DNA from: Desulfuromonadaceae bacterium UBA2294
GTDB lineage: Bacteria > Desulfobacterota > Desulfuromonadia > Desulfuromonadales > UBA2294
Direction: 5' to 3'
Length of the DNA: 51,634 bases
Assembly (NCBI GenBank): GCA_002345625.1
Contig: DDWE01000158.1
Coordinates: 1-51,634 of the forward strand
The notes under the pieces were generated by a model. The model did not search any database. It had not been told where the DNA came from and saw only the letters and a program-made list of their open reading frames with translations. The translations under genes were made by a program, and so were the position numbers. The stretch's first letter is position 1; the number at the start of each line of letters is the position of its first letter. This document shows positions 1 to 6,907 of the stretch, piece after piece.

Positions 1-155
1 TTTTCCATCTTGTGCTGAATGTCGGACTGCATGGCGACCGTCAATGAAGATAGCGCCACAACGGTGGCAACACCGATCATCAGTCCGACGATGAGAAAGG
101 CCATCCGGGCCTTGCGCCGCTTGAGATTTCGAATAGCAATTCCGAAGAGAGTCAC
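1..155 (-). CDS. ABC transporter permease, FtsX/MacB type (N-terminal fragment)
   Basis: The gene runs off the left edge, so only about 51 N-terminal codons are visible. They read as a short cytoplasmic basic stretch (NLKRRKAR) followed by one hydrophobic segment at about residues 18-40 and the start of an extracytoplasmic part. This is the usual beginning of FtsX/MacB-family permeases, which couple a cytoplasmic ATPase to extracytoplasmic domains. The start is GTG at 155, chosen because AAAGGAT sits just upstream; the FtrD-like gene ends 18 bases before it, so the two are probably co-transcribed. The substrate cannot be read from this piece. The neighbouring FtrD-like and metal-binding proteins suggest metal or iron traffic, which is inference from context. 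Confidence 0.7.
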   Translation of the reverse strand, partial: MTLFGIAIRNLKRRKARMAFLIVGLMIGVATVVALSSLTVAMQSDIQHKME

Positions 156-173
156 GATTTGATCCTTTTATGG

Positions 174-692
174 TCAGGCACGCGGAAAGTAACGTACGCC
201 GGCTTGCAACTCCGACTCAATAAGAACAACTTGATCTCCTGAGATGGTGCGCGTCAACGGCGCCGGATTACAGCCCCCTTTGACTTCATTGATGCGGTCG
301 GAGCTGAACTGCTGATTGCAGTTGTTGCAAACCATGGAATCGCCCTCCTGCCGGTAACCTTTCAGAGACTTGTAACAGACATCGCAGGCATCGAAAGCGG
401 CACGAATAGCACCATCGTGACTTTTGAGCAGAAAAAATTTAGACACATTGCCATCAGCGGCACGATATGCATAATAGTGTGCCTTGCCATCCTGCACGTC
501 GGCGAGGGGCAGGGAAACCTGACCATTTTGAGCCGTAACGAAGGCATCGGCAGTGCCGGCGCCACCTCCGACGACAAAAAGTCCGACAGCGGCCAGCAGC
601 CCGGCAACAACGACCGTGGTAACGAGCAGCTTTGAGCGCCCCTTTTTGGGATCAGCGACAAATTGCTGTTTTTTATCCTGACGTGTATCCAT
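174..692 (-). CDS. FtrD-like (DUF2318) membrane-anchored cysteine protein
   Basis: A 172-residue protein with a charged cytoplasmic N-terminus, one membrane segment at about residues 21-44 and an extracytoplasmic domain. Near its C-terminus are two CxxC pairs (CDVC, CNNC) and a further Cys before NPAPL, which fit the FtrD-like/DUF2318 family. Members of that family are predicted to bind an iron-sulfur or metal centre and occur beside ferrous-iron permeases and FtsX-type ABC transporters. The ATG at 692 is chosen over one 17 codons upstream because GGAGG lies six bases before it. It sits between the heavy-metal-domain gene and the ABC permease, supporting a redox or metal-handling role in one transport unit. 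No enzymatic activity can be assigned from sequence alone. Confidence 0.7.
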   Translation of the reverse strand: MDTRQDKKQQFVADPKKGRSKLLVTTVVVAGLLAAVGLFVVGGGAGTADAFVTAQNGQVSLPLADVQDGKAHYYAYRAADGNVSKFFLLKSHDGAIRAAFDACDVCYKSLKGYRQEGDSMVCNNCNQQFSSDRINEVKGGCNPAPLTRTISGDQVVLIESELQAGVRYFPRA

Positions 693-749
693 GCGTATCC
701 TCCAAAAATCTGTTGAATTTTGACCCTGTTTTTTTAAATTCAAAACCGT

Positions 750-1130
750 CTATAACGATTGTCCGCAACATGAGCCACCGCAACCGGAACGATTTGGCTG
801 GAGCGGCCGTGCCGGTGCGTCGAGAGCGATCGAGGTTGCCGGATAGCCGGCTGCGGTAATCGTGGCCGCGATCAAATCAGGACTGGTGCGCTTCGGGTCA
901 AACCGGACCACAGTCCGCTTCTGGCCGACGTCTGTCTGAACCTCAGATACACCATCCAGTGTTCCCACCGCCTGACGCACATTCTCCGTACAGGCACCAC
1001 ACGTCAGGCGCTCTACGGAAAAGGCCGCAGTCATCAACGTCGCCGACGCATTCTGATTAAATAAAGGCAACGCCAGAACAGACATTGCAGCCAGCACAAC
1101 AATGGACCCGACAATCAACTCTTTTTTCAT
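750..1130 (-). CDS. Periplasmic heavy-metal-associated (HMA) domain protein, MerP-like
   Basis: A 126-residue protein with an N-terminal hydrophobic signal or anchor (about residues 5-25) followed by a single HMA fold. The metal site is LTCGACTENV, a GxxC-type variant of the usual GMTCxxC loop, and the strand pattern after it matches copper/mercury chaperones such as MerP and CopZ. A second cysteine cluster, CGGSCCG, lies at the extreme C-terminus and could add metal binding. AAGGAG precedes the ATG. It is the first gene downstream of the candidate sigma-54 promoter at 1174-1190 and is followed by the FtrD-like protein and ABC permease. The metal bound cannot be told from sequence. Confidence 0.85.
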   Translation of the reverse strand: MKKELIVGSIVVLAAMSVLALPLFNQNASATLMTAAFSVERLTCGACTENVRQAVGTLDGVSEVQTDVGQKRTVVRFDPKRTSPDLIAATITAAGYPATSIALDAPARPLQPNRSGCGGSCCGQSL

Positions 1131-1173
1131 ATGAAACTCCTTGGCAAGGGAATTTAAACATCACCCACCACTA

Positions 1174-1190
1174 GAGCATATGACGTGCCA
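1174..1190 (-). promoter_or_regulatory. Candidate sigma-54 (RpoN) promoter for the HMA-protein operon
   Basis: The minus strand reads TGGCACGTCATATGCTC. It matches the -24/-12 consensus TGGCACG-N4-TTGCT at every position but one, with GG and GC spaced exactly as RpoN requires. Transcription would begin near 1164, leaving a leader of about 35 bases to the ATG at 1130. The inverted repeat at 1264-1301 lies at the distance expected of an enhancer-binding-protein site. Confidence 0.65.
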
Positions 1191-1263
1191 AAACTCTAAA
1201 CAGCTGTTTTTATGTGATTTTCAATAATTCAAGGAGGATAAACGGTAGGAACTCGCTTTGAGT

Positions 1264-1301
1264 TGTTGAATATTCTACAGTTGAATGTAGATTATTCAGC
1301 A
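1264..1301. promoter_or_regulatory. 16-bp inverted repeat, candidate regulator or enhancer-binding site
   Basis: Two arms of 16 bases, core GAATATTCTACA and TGTAGATTATTC, flank a six-base spacer GTTGAA; 14 of 16 positions pair by strict complementarity. It is AT-rich with no T-run after it, so a terminator is unlikely although it follows gspB. It sits roughly 75-110 bases upstream of the -24/-12 element. A smaller perfect palindrome, AAACAGCTGTTT, lies between them at 1198-1209. Confidence 0.45.
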
Positions 1302-1316
1302 GTCAGGAGAATCAAT

Positions 1317-1862
1317 TTAATTATTGGAGGGGGACATACGCAGGGTATAAAATTGACCATCACGCTCAACGATAACGTGATCAGGGTTGATCCTCTGTAG
1401 ATGGTAACCGTCAATAACGGTTGCCTCCATAACCGGCAGGTCATTGAGAATGGCGATGCGTGATTGCCGATCAGATTGATAGACGATCCCGGTGAGTACT
1501 GGCAAGTTGGCCGGAAGCACTGCTACGGCTGGCGGGGACACGAAAACCGGTCTGGTGACGGATGGCACATCTGATATGGGCGAAGTAACCGGACCCACAA
1601 TTGTCGTCGGTGTAGCCGGAGCGGGTGACGGAGAGACAGACAGACTGACTGGCAATGGTGATTGTGTTGCGCTAACCAGAAGCAGCACGGCAACAAGCAG
1701 CAACATGAGAATCAGAAACAGAAAGGCCGGCAGAAGCCATTGGCGGCGGCGCCGACCATGGTCAGTTCGCAGGATATCACCGGCCACAGCAGTCGACAAC
1801 ATCTCGCCCCGTTCGGTCTTCTCCTTCTCCAGTTTGCGCAGTGCATCAAGAATTGAGCTCAT
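1317..1862 (-). CDS. gspB: GspB-like general secretion pathway protein
   Basis: A 181-residue bitopic protein. The N-terminus MSSILDALRKLEKEK is typical of the GspB family. One membrane helix lies at about residues 42-64, then a proline- and valine-rich linker, then a C-terminal GspB domain (from about PVLTGIVYQSD to the end). In type II secretion GspB/ExeB works with GspA/ExeA in the inner membrane to place the outer-membrane secretin through the peptidoglycan. The ATG overlaps the stop of gspA by four bases, so the pair is translationally coupled. No other gsp genes are in the window. The pair could instead serve another secretin, for example type IV pilus or a remote T2SS. Confidence 0.85.
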   Translation of the reverse strand: MSSILDALRKLEKEKTERGEMLSTAVAGDILRTDHGRRRRQWLLPAFLFLILMLLLVAVLLLVSATQSPLPVSLSVSPSPAPATPTTIVGPVTSPISDVPSVTRPVFVSPPAVAVLPANLPVLTGIVYQSDRQSRIAILNDLPVMEATVIDGYHLQRINPDHVIVERDGQFYTLRMSPSNN

Positions 1863-3496
1863 GGCCGTCCTCCGACCTGTGCCACACCGAGTCGTGGCGG
1901 ATGGAACTGATCGCTTTGCCGGTAAAGCAACATCAGGGTCAGTGGCCCGACCCGACCATCCTGTACAATGCCAACTTGTGCCTGAAAACGGGTCACGGCA
2001 GCAATGGTTGCATCATCATAAATACCACTGGATGAACCCTGATATAACCCGGCTTGTTGCAGCAAGCTTTGCACGTCGCGCACATCGGCGTGACTTTGAC
2101 CCGCAACCGACACCGAGGACAGGTTGAGATAGTTCTGCCAAGGGAGCCAGGCGCGACCACTATAAAGAGCCTTGAGCTCATCGGCGCTCAATCCCTGACC
2201 GACCGGATCGGGGACAACCTGAAACCCATTTGCCACAGTACTGATAACGGCCAGATACCGATGGCCGCTGACCGCCGGCAAACGCAATTCGAGTAAAAAA
2301 GGGGCATCGAAAGCCAGCAATGCAGCAGGATCGCCAGTATAGACAAGCCAGCGCCAGGAATATTTCGATGAATTGTGCTCAAGGGCCTGAGGCGAAACCG
2401 GAAAAGCATCCCCCTCAGCATTGCAAACTGCCGTCAGTGTCTGCATGGCCATAGTAAAAGAACTTTGCTCATCTATCCCTGACAGCCCGTTGCGAAACTG
2501 GCTGAGGCGCTGTGACGTCGGAATCAGCGAACTGGCCACATCAGGAACTACAGCGACGGTAGAGGCAACCGGAGGGGCAGCATTCACCGGAGCGCGATTG
2601 AGATACGCGGCGTAAAGACCACCAACGAGCAATATGACTGTAACAGCGGCAGACAACAAAGAGCGGTAGCGCCGATTGCGTGCTTTTGGCCGTTCCAGCT
2701 CGCGCACGGCAAGACGCAGATCATTGGCACTGACTTGCCGTCGATCGGCACTGTAGGCGGCGAGCAGGGCGCGATCAGTCAGCACATTGACCAAACGCGG
2801 CAAACCTCCGGAGGCCCGGTAAATGGCACGCAGGGCTGCCGGTGACACCAGAGCTTCAGGCTGAAGTGCACCCGCTATCCGTAACCGGTGTAATACATAA
2901 GCGCCGGTGTCACGCCGATCCATGGGGCGAAGGTGGTACCGAACGGCGATTCGCTGACTGAGTTGGCGCAGATTGGGCTGGGCGAGTAGTTCGCCCAGTT
3001 CCGGCTGGCCGACCAGAACGATCTGAATCAGCTTATCGGTCTCGGTCTCCAGATTAGACAGTAGACGGATCTGCTCCAGAACCGGTGCAGTGAGATTCTG
3101 CGCCTCGTCGATGACCAGAACCACGGTGCGACCGGCTTTATTTTCGGCCAGTAAAAAAAGGTTGAGTCGATCGAGCAGATCCCGTCGATCTGTGACGGCG
3201 GCATCAAGGCCGAATTCTCGACAGATAGCGGCCAGCAACTCTTCCGCCGACAGGCTCGGATTAAAAATGAGCGCCAGACGAAAATCCTGATTGACCAGTT
3301 GTTCGAACAGTGTCCGCAACATGGTGGTTTTGCCCGCACCAACTTCGCCGGTAATCTCGATAAACCCGCAACGACTCTGCAGACCATACAGCAGGTGCGC
3401 AAAAACCTCACGATGCTGTCGGCTCAGAAAGACGAAGCGCGGATTAGGTGTGATGTTGAAGGGTTTTTCCTGTAAACCGAAATAACGCAGGTACAT
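1859..3496 (-). CDS. gspA: GspA/ExeA-like AAA+ ATPase with peptidoglycan-binding domain
   Basis: A 545-residue protein. An AAA+ domain fills about residues 1-270, with Walker A GEVGAGKT (50-57), Walker B VVLVIDEAQ (125-133) and a sensor region VLVGQPEL. A membrane helix follows at about 279-299. A periplasmic part ends in a peptidoglycan-binding domain at about 461-525 (VQSLLQQAGLY...DGRVGPLT). This is the full ExeA architecture, so ATP use in the cytoplasm is linked to wall binding outside. It heads the gspA-gspB pair and is divergent from glgP. The ATG has only a weak GGAATGG ribosome site. A candidate promoter lies at 3529-3557. Confidence 0.9.
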   Translation of the reverse strand: MYLRYFGLQEKPFNITPNPRFVFLSRQHREVFAHLLYGLQSRCGFIEITGEVGAGKTTMLRTLFEQLVNQDFRLALIFNPSLSAEELLAAICREFGLDAAVTDRRDLLDRLNLFLLAENKAGRTVVLVIDEAQNLTAPVLEQIRLLSNLETETDKLIQIVLVGQPELGELLAQPNLRQLSQRIAVRYHLRPMDRRDTGAYVLHRLRIAGALQPEALVSPAALRAIYRASGGLPRLVNVLTDRALLAAYSADRRQVSANDLRLAVRELERPKARNRRYRSLLSAAVTVILLVGGLYAAYLNRAPVNAAPPVASTVAVVPDVASSLIPTSQRLSQFRNGLSGIDEQSSFTMAMQTLTAVCNAEGDAFPVSPQALEHNSSKYSWRWLVYTGDPAALLAFDAPFLLELRLPAVSGHRYLAVISTVANGFQVVPDPVGQGLSADELKALYSGRAWLPWQNYLNLSSVSVAGQSHADVRDVQSLLQQAGLYQGSSSGIYDDATIAAVTRFQAQVGIVQDGRVGPLTLMLLYRQSDQFHPPRLGVAQVGGRP

Positions 3497-3528
3497 AAAA
3501 CCATTCCGTTGGTTAAGGCTTTTGCCGC

Positions 3529-3557
3529 ATTATTCAGGACATGAGATAATTAAGCAA
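3529..3557 (-). promoter_or_regulatory. Candidate sigma-70 promoter for gspAB
   Basis: On the minus strand TTGCTT (3557-3552) and AATAAT (3534-3529) are separated by 17 bases and lie 33-61 bases before the gspA start. The match is fair, not strong. The rest of the 226-base divergent region to glgP holds a short GGGA/TCCC dyad but no element I can name. Confidence 0.4.
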
Positions 3558-3722
3558 GGGAGTTCCCTGCCTAAAAACTGATTCATGGCCGATAATACCG
3601 TAACACAGCATGGTCCTTTCGATTTACAGGCTAGATACAGGCAAAGATCGATCAATTTTTGCTGACGGCGGATAAAAACCTGTTACCATGTCAGCTCAAA
3701 TCACATTTAACTGGAGCTGACT

Positions 3723-5423
3723 ATGAGCGACTGGCGCAAATATCTCACCGAACCGCGTATTGCCTATTTCTCTATGGAGATCGGTATCTCCAATGACATC
3801 CCTACCTTCAGCGGCGGTCTCGGTGTGCTGGCCGGAGATACGATCAAAAGTGCGGCCGATCTTAAGCTTCCTCTGGTCGCCATTACCCTGATCTATCGTA
3901 TGGGGTACTTTCGGCAAAGCCTGAACCCGAAAGGCTGGCAGATTGAATCGCCGCGTCCCTGGCGACCGGAACAGTATATGACTCTTCTGCCGACAAAAAC
4001 CCTGGTTACCATTGATGGTCGAGACGTTAAAATCCAGGCATGGGTCTATCGGGTCAAGAGCCCGACCGGTGGCGAAATTCCGGTTCTGTTCCTTGATACC
4101 GACATTCCAGGCAATCAGGAAGAAGATCGCCACCTCACCGACTATCTGTACGGCGGGGACAAGAACTATCGCTTGAAACAGGAGATCATTCTCGGCATAG
4201 GCGGTGCGCGCATCCTCGATGTCCTCGGCTTTACTATCCGCAAATACCATATGAACGAAGGGCACGCCGCCCTGCTGACCCTGGAACTGTTGAATCGCCC
4301 AAAACACCCCCTGGAAGAGGATTGGGACGACCGGGTCCATCGTGCCGCCGAGCAGTGTGTCTTCACAACCCATACCCCGGTTGAGGCTGGACACGACCGC
4401 TTCCCTTACCCGGTCGTTGAGCAGATTCTCGGCGAAATGATTCCCTATCCACAGCTGAAAAAAATGGCTGGGGAAGATGAAATGAACATGACCGTGCTCG
4501 CCCTCAACCTCAGCAGTTATGTAAACGGTGTTGCAAAAAAACATGGCGAGGTCTCCAAATCCCTGTTTCCCGGGTTTCAGATTCACGCCATAACCAACGG
4601 CGTCCACCCCTTCACCTGGACCTCGCTTTACTTTGTCGACCTCTTCGACCGCTATCTGCCTGGATGGGCCAACGAACCGGAACTGCTGGTTCGCGTCGAG
4701 ACAATCCCGGATGAAGATATATGGGAAGCGCATGCCGGGGCTAAGGCTTATCTGTTTCAGTACATCGAAGAGAGCACAGGGGTCCATTTTGACCCTGAGA
4801 TCCTGACCATCGGCTTCGCCCGGCGTGCGGCGGCTTATAAGCGCGGCGATCTTATTTTTTCAGATATCAACCGGATACTGGAGATCGGCAAGGGCAAGAT
4901 TCAGCTGGTTTTCGGCGGCAAAGCCCACCCTCAGGACACCCTGGGCAAAGAGCTTATTCAGAGGATCGTCCAACATATCGAATCCCTCCACGGGCAGATC
5001 AGTGCGGTCTATCTGGAAAACTACAACATGGAAATAGCGGCACGGCTGATCCCCGGCGTCGATCTATGGCTCAACAACCCCTTGCGCCCCCTTGAGGCGT
5101 CAGGCACCAGCGGCATGAAGGCAACGTTAAACGGGGTGCCAAATTTCAGCGTTCTCGATGGGTGGTGGATCGAAGGTCATATGGAGGGAATCACCGGTTG
5201 GGCCATCGGCCCTCACCCGGATGGGACATCTGCCGACCCCAACTCCTCCGAAGTCGATGCCCTCGACCTTTATGAAAAGCTGGAGAAGATTATTGTACCG
5301 CTTTACTATGAAAACCGGCCCGCATGGATTCGCGTGATGAAAAATGCTATCAGCATGAATGCTTCGTACTTTAATACCCATGTCATGATGCGCCGCTACG
5401 TTACCGAGGCCTACCTGCGTTGA
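3723..5423 (+). CDS. glgP: Alpha-glucan phosphorylase (GT35, short type)
   Basis: A 566-residue enzyme expected to release glucose-1-phosphate from glycogen or maltodextrin using phosphate and pyridoxal phosphate. The N-terminus IAYFSMEIGISNDIPTFSGG and the PLP motif EASGTSGMK (residues 458-466, Lys466 the Schiff-base lysine) identify the family. Its length fits the short alpha-glucan phosphorylase subfamily seen in thermophiles and deltaproteobacteria, not the roughly 800-residue E. coli type, so it is not truncated. GGAG lies seven bases before the ATG. It is monocistronic, followed by a strong terminator. Exact polymer preference is not visible. Confidence 0.93.
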   Translation: MSDWRKYLTEPRIAYFSMEIGISNDIPTFSGGLGVLAGDTIKSAADLKLPLVAITLIYRMGYFRQSLNPKGWQIESPRPWRPEQYMTLLPTKTLVTIDGRDVKIQAWVYRVKSPTGGEIPVLFLDTDIPGNQEEDRHLTDYLYGGDKNYRLKQEIILGIGGARILDVLGFTIRKYHMNEGHAALLTLELLNRPKHPLEEDWDDRVHRAAEQCVFTTHTPVEAGHDRFPYPVVEQILGEMIPYPQLKKMAGEDEMNMTVLALNLSSYVNGVAKKHGEVSKSLFPGFQIHAITNGVHPFTWTSLYFVDLFDRYLPGWANEPELLVRVETIPDEDIWEAHAGAKAYLFQYIEESTGVHFDPEILTIGFARRAAAYKRGDLIFSDINRILEIGKGKIQLVFGGKAHPQDTLGKELIQRIVQHIESLHGQISAVYLENYNMEIAARLIPGVDLWLNNPLRPLEASGTSGMKATLNGVPNFSVLDGWWIEGHMEGITGWAIGPHPDGTSADPNSSEVDALDLYEKLEKIIVPLYYENRPAWIRVMKNAISMNASYFNTHVMMRRYVTEAYLR

Positions 5424-5468
5424 CCATCAAAGACACCTTTGATGATTTGACAAGATGATCAACTCAAC

Positions 5469-5498
5469 AAAAATGCCGGCTTCATGCCGGCATTTTTA
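5469..5498 (+). terminator. Rho-independent terminator of glgP, possibly bidirectional
   Basis: A 12-base stem, AAAAATGCCGGC paired with GCCGGCATTTTT, closes on a short loop (TTCAT) and is followed by more T/A. The A-run on the left arm gives a U-run on the other strand, so it could also end the minus-strand operon that finishes at 5516. Confidence 0.9.
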
Positions 5499-5515
5499 TT
5501 AAATCAACTAGACTC

Positions 5516-5749
5516 CTAGAATTCGTAACGAACGCCGGTTGGCGAATACGCCGCAGAAGGCATCTGCCCCTCCCTTTCGACATGCCGTCGCCGCAGGCAA
5601 TCACCTGCAAACGGCCCTCGACAATAAATTCTCTTCAACTCATCCAGAACACCTGACAGCTCAGTATTCGCAAACTCGCCGAAAAAAGCGCACTGACTCA
5701 AATAACTGCACTCAGGCACCTGAGATCCTGAAATGTTATCTTTTTTCAC
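5516..5749 (-). CDS. Small four-cysteine protein of unknown function
   Basis: A 77-residue soluble protein with no signal peptide or membrane segment. Four cysteines (14, 20, 43, 51) give the spacing C-x5-C-x22-C-x7-C, with CAFF after the second and YCRG at the third. I recall similar short proteins of the form CPFF...YC.G...C in Geobacter-type genomes, but I know no function. The spacing could bind a metal or an iron-sulfur cluster; that is speculation. The start is GTG with GAGGGG eight bases upstream, nine bases after the stop of the membrane-protein gene, so the two are coupled. The 17 residues after Cys51 are basic and tail-like. Confidence 0.65.
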   Translation of the reverse strand: MKKDNISGSQVPECSYLSQCAFFGEFANTELSGVLDELKRIYCRGPFAGDCLRRRHVEREGQMPSAAYSPTGVRYEF

Positions 5750-5758
5750 CGTTCCCCC

Positions 5759-6097
5759 TCACTGACTAGCGGCACGACGCATACGTAATGTATGCGACAG
5801 GGTTAACGTATTGACCACACCAAAATAATGACCTTCATACCATGCCAGATCACGACGTAATTGTTTAAGCTGAAAGCGGCTGTGCAGAACGGCAAAAACC
5901 CAAGTAAAAGTCATGGCTATAAACAGCCACTGACTACCGCTCCAGCTGAACAGGGAATTGATCAGAATATAACCGATCAACGCGCCAATACTATAAGGAA
6001 GGATAATCCTTGCCGCCAGACCGATCAGCACCCCGAACAAGGGGAGGAACAGACTATACAGCAGAAAAGCACTAACAATCGCAAGCAGCTCCCACAT
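5759..6097 (-). CDS. Small integral membrane protein of unknown function
   Basis: A 112-residue protein with three likely membrane helices (about residues 2-20, 24-46, 50-69) and a charged cytoplasmic C-terminal tail (QLKQLRRDLAWYEGHYFG...). The ATG at 6097 is chosen because GAGGAGG lies six bases before it. An in-frame ATG 47 codons upstream has no ribosome site and would add an AT-rich, poorly protein-like stretch. The gene is followed nine bases later by the four-cysteine protein, forming a two-gene unit. I do not recognise the family. The 171 bases upstream to tRNA-Arg hold the tRNA terminator and an AT-rich stretch that probably carries the promoter. Confidence 0.6.
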   Translation of the reverse strand: MWELLAIVSAFLLYSLFLPLFGVLIGLAARIILPYSIGALIGYILINSLFSWSGSQWLFIAMTFTWVFAVLHSRFQLKQLRRDLAWYEGHYFGVVNTLTLSHTLRMRRAASQ

Positions 6098-6222
6098 GAC
6101 GGCCTCCTCTTCCAGAAGTTTTTCTTCGTAATTACTAACATAATCGAACAGAAAGTAAACATTTTTAATGTAAAATTTATCAGATATCGAATTCAATATC
6201 GTTCGCTGAGCAATAAAAATAT

Positions 6223-6263
6223 GAAAAAAAACCGCCACCCGATAAACAATCAGGTGGCGGTTT
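6223..6263 (-). terminator. Terminator downstream of tRNA-Arg
   Basis: On the minus strand an 11-base stem AAACCGCCACC/GGTGGCGGTTT with a 13-base loop runs straight into eight T residues. It lies just after the tRNA 3' end. Confidence 0.9.
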
Positions 6264-6268
6264 CAATA

Positions 6269-6345
6269 TGGCGGCCCCGACGAGATTCGAACTCATGGCC
6301 TACCGCTTAGGAGGCGGTTGCTCTATCCAGCTGAGCTACGGGGCC
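6269..6345 (-). tRNA. tRNA-Arg (anticodon CCT)
   Basis: A complete 77-base cloverleaf reads on the minus strand: acceptor GGCCCCG with CGGGGCC, D-arm GCTCAGCTGGATAGAGC, anticodon arm ACCGC-CTCCTAA-GCGGT with anticodon CCT, T-loop TTCGAAT, discriminator G and an encoded CCA. It lies 13 bases after the apt stop codon, so it is probably co-transcribed with apt and processed. No integrase or duplicated 3' end is seen, so there is no sign of use as an attachment site. Confidence 0.97.
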
Positions 6346-6358
6346 AATATGTGTCAAA

Positions 6359-6877
6359 TCAGTCGAACTGTAACAGACTGTAGACCTTGTCTTTCGGCAG
6401 GCGCTGACGGCCATTAAGAAAAGTCAGTTCGGTCATAAAAGCACATTCAACGACTTCGGCACCGAGGCTCTCGACCAGATCAACAACGGCGCTGACGGTG
6501 CCTCCTGTGGCCAGCAGATCATCAGCGATGATGACACGATCTCCCGGTTTCAAGGCATCTTCGTGAATCTCCAGCGAATCTGTACCGTATTCAAGGGCAT
6601 AGTCTTTTGATTTGATCCGAAACGGCAGCTTGCCCGGCTTACGAACCAGGGTAACGCCAGCACCCAGTTTGTAAGCCAGAACCGAGCCGAGGATAAAACC
6701 GCGCGCTTCGACCCCGACAACCTGGTCAATTTTCTGCCCGAAATATCGATGTGCGATGAGATCAATCATCCGATGGAAACTGCGACTGTCCGAGAGCAGG
6801 GTTGTAATATCTTTGAAGTCAATCCCCTCTTTCGGAAAATTAGGGATACTACGGATCATACTTTTCAGTTCTTCCAC
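6359..6877 (-). CDS. apt: Adenine phosphoribosyltransferase
   Basis: A 172-residue cytoplasmic enzyme of purine salvage that makes AMP from adenine and phosphoribosyl pyrophosphate. The PRPP-binding signature VIIADDLLATGGT and the N-terminal pattern IRSIPNFPKEGIDFKDIT are diagnostic, and the length is normal. The start is GTG, set by GGAGG four bases before it. It follows rpoS by about 30 bases and precedes tRNA-Arg by 13, so it may be read from the nlpD-rpoS transcript. Confidence 0.96.
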   Translation of the reverse strand: MEELKSMIRSIPNFPKEGIDFKDITTLLSDSRSFHRMIDLIAHRYFGQKIDQVVGVEARGFILGSVLAYKLGAGVTLVRKPGKLPFRIKSKDYALEYGTDSLEIHEDALKPGDRVIIADDLLATGGTVSAVVDLVESLGAEVVECAFMTELTFLNGRQRLPKDKVYSLLQFD

Positions 6878-6907
6878 AAAACCTCCACGAGTACAGGGAG
6901 AGCAGGA

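Noticed and set aside
3696..4787. 363-residue open frame antisense to glgP
   Set aside because: It lies entirely opposite a well-identified phosphorylase, has no ribosome site or recognisable domain, and is explained by the codon pattern of glgP.
6269..6345. tRNA-Arg as a phage or island attachment site
   Set aside because: No integrase, no duplicated tRNA end and normal flanking genes.
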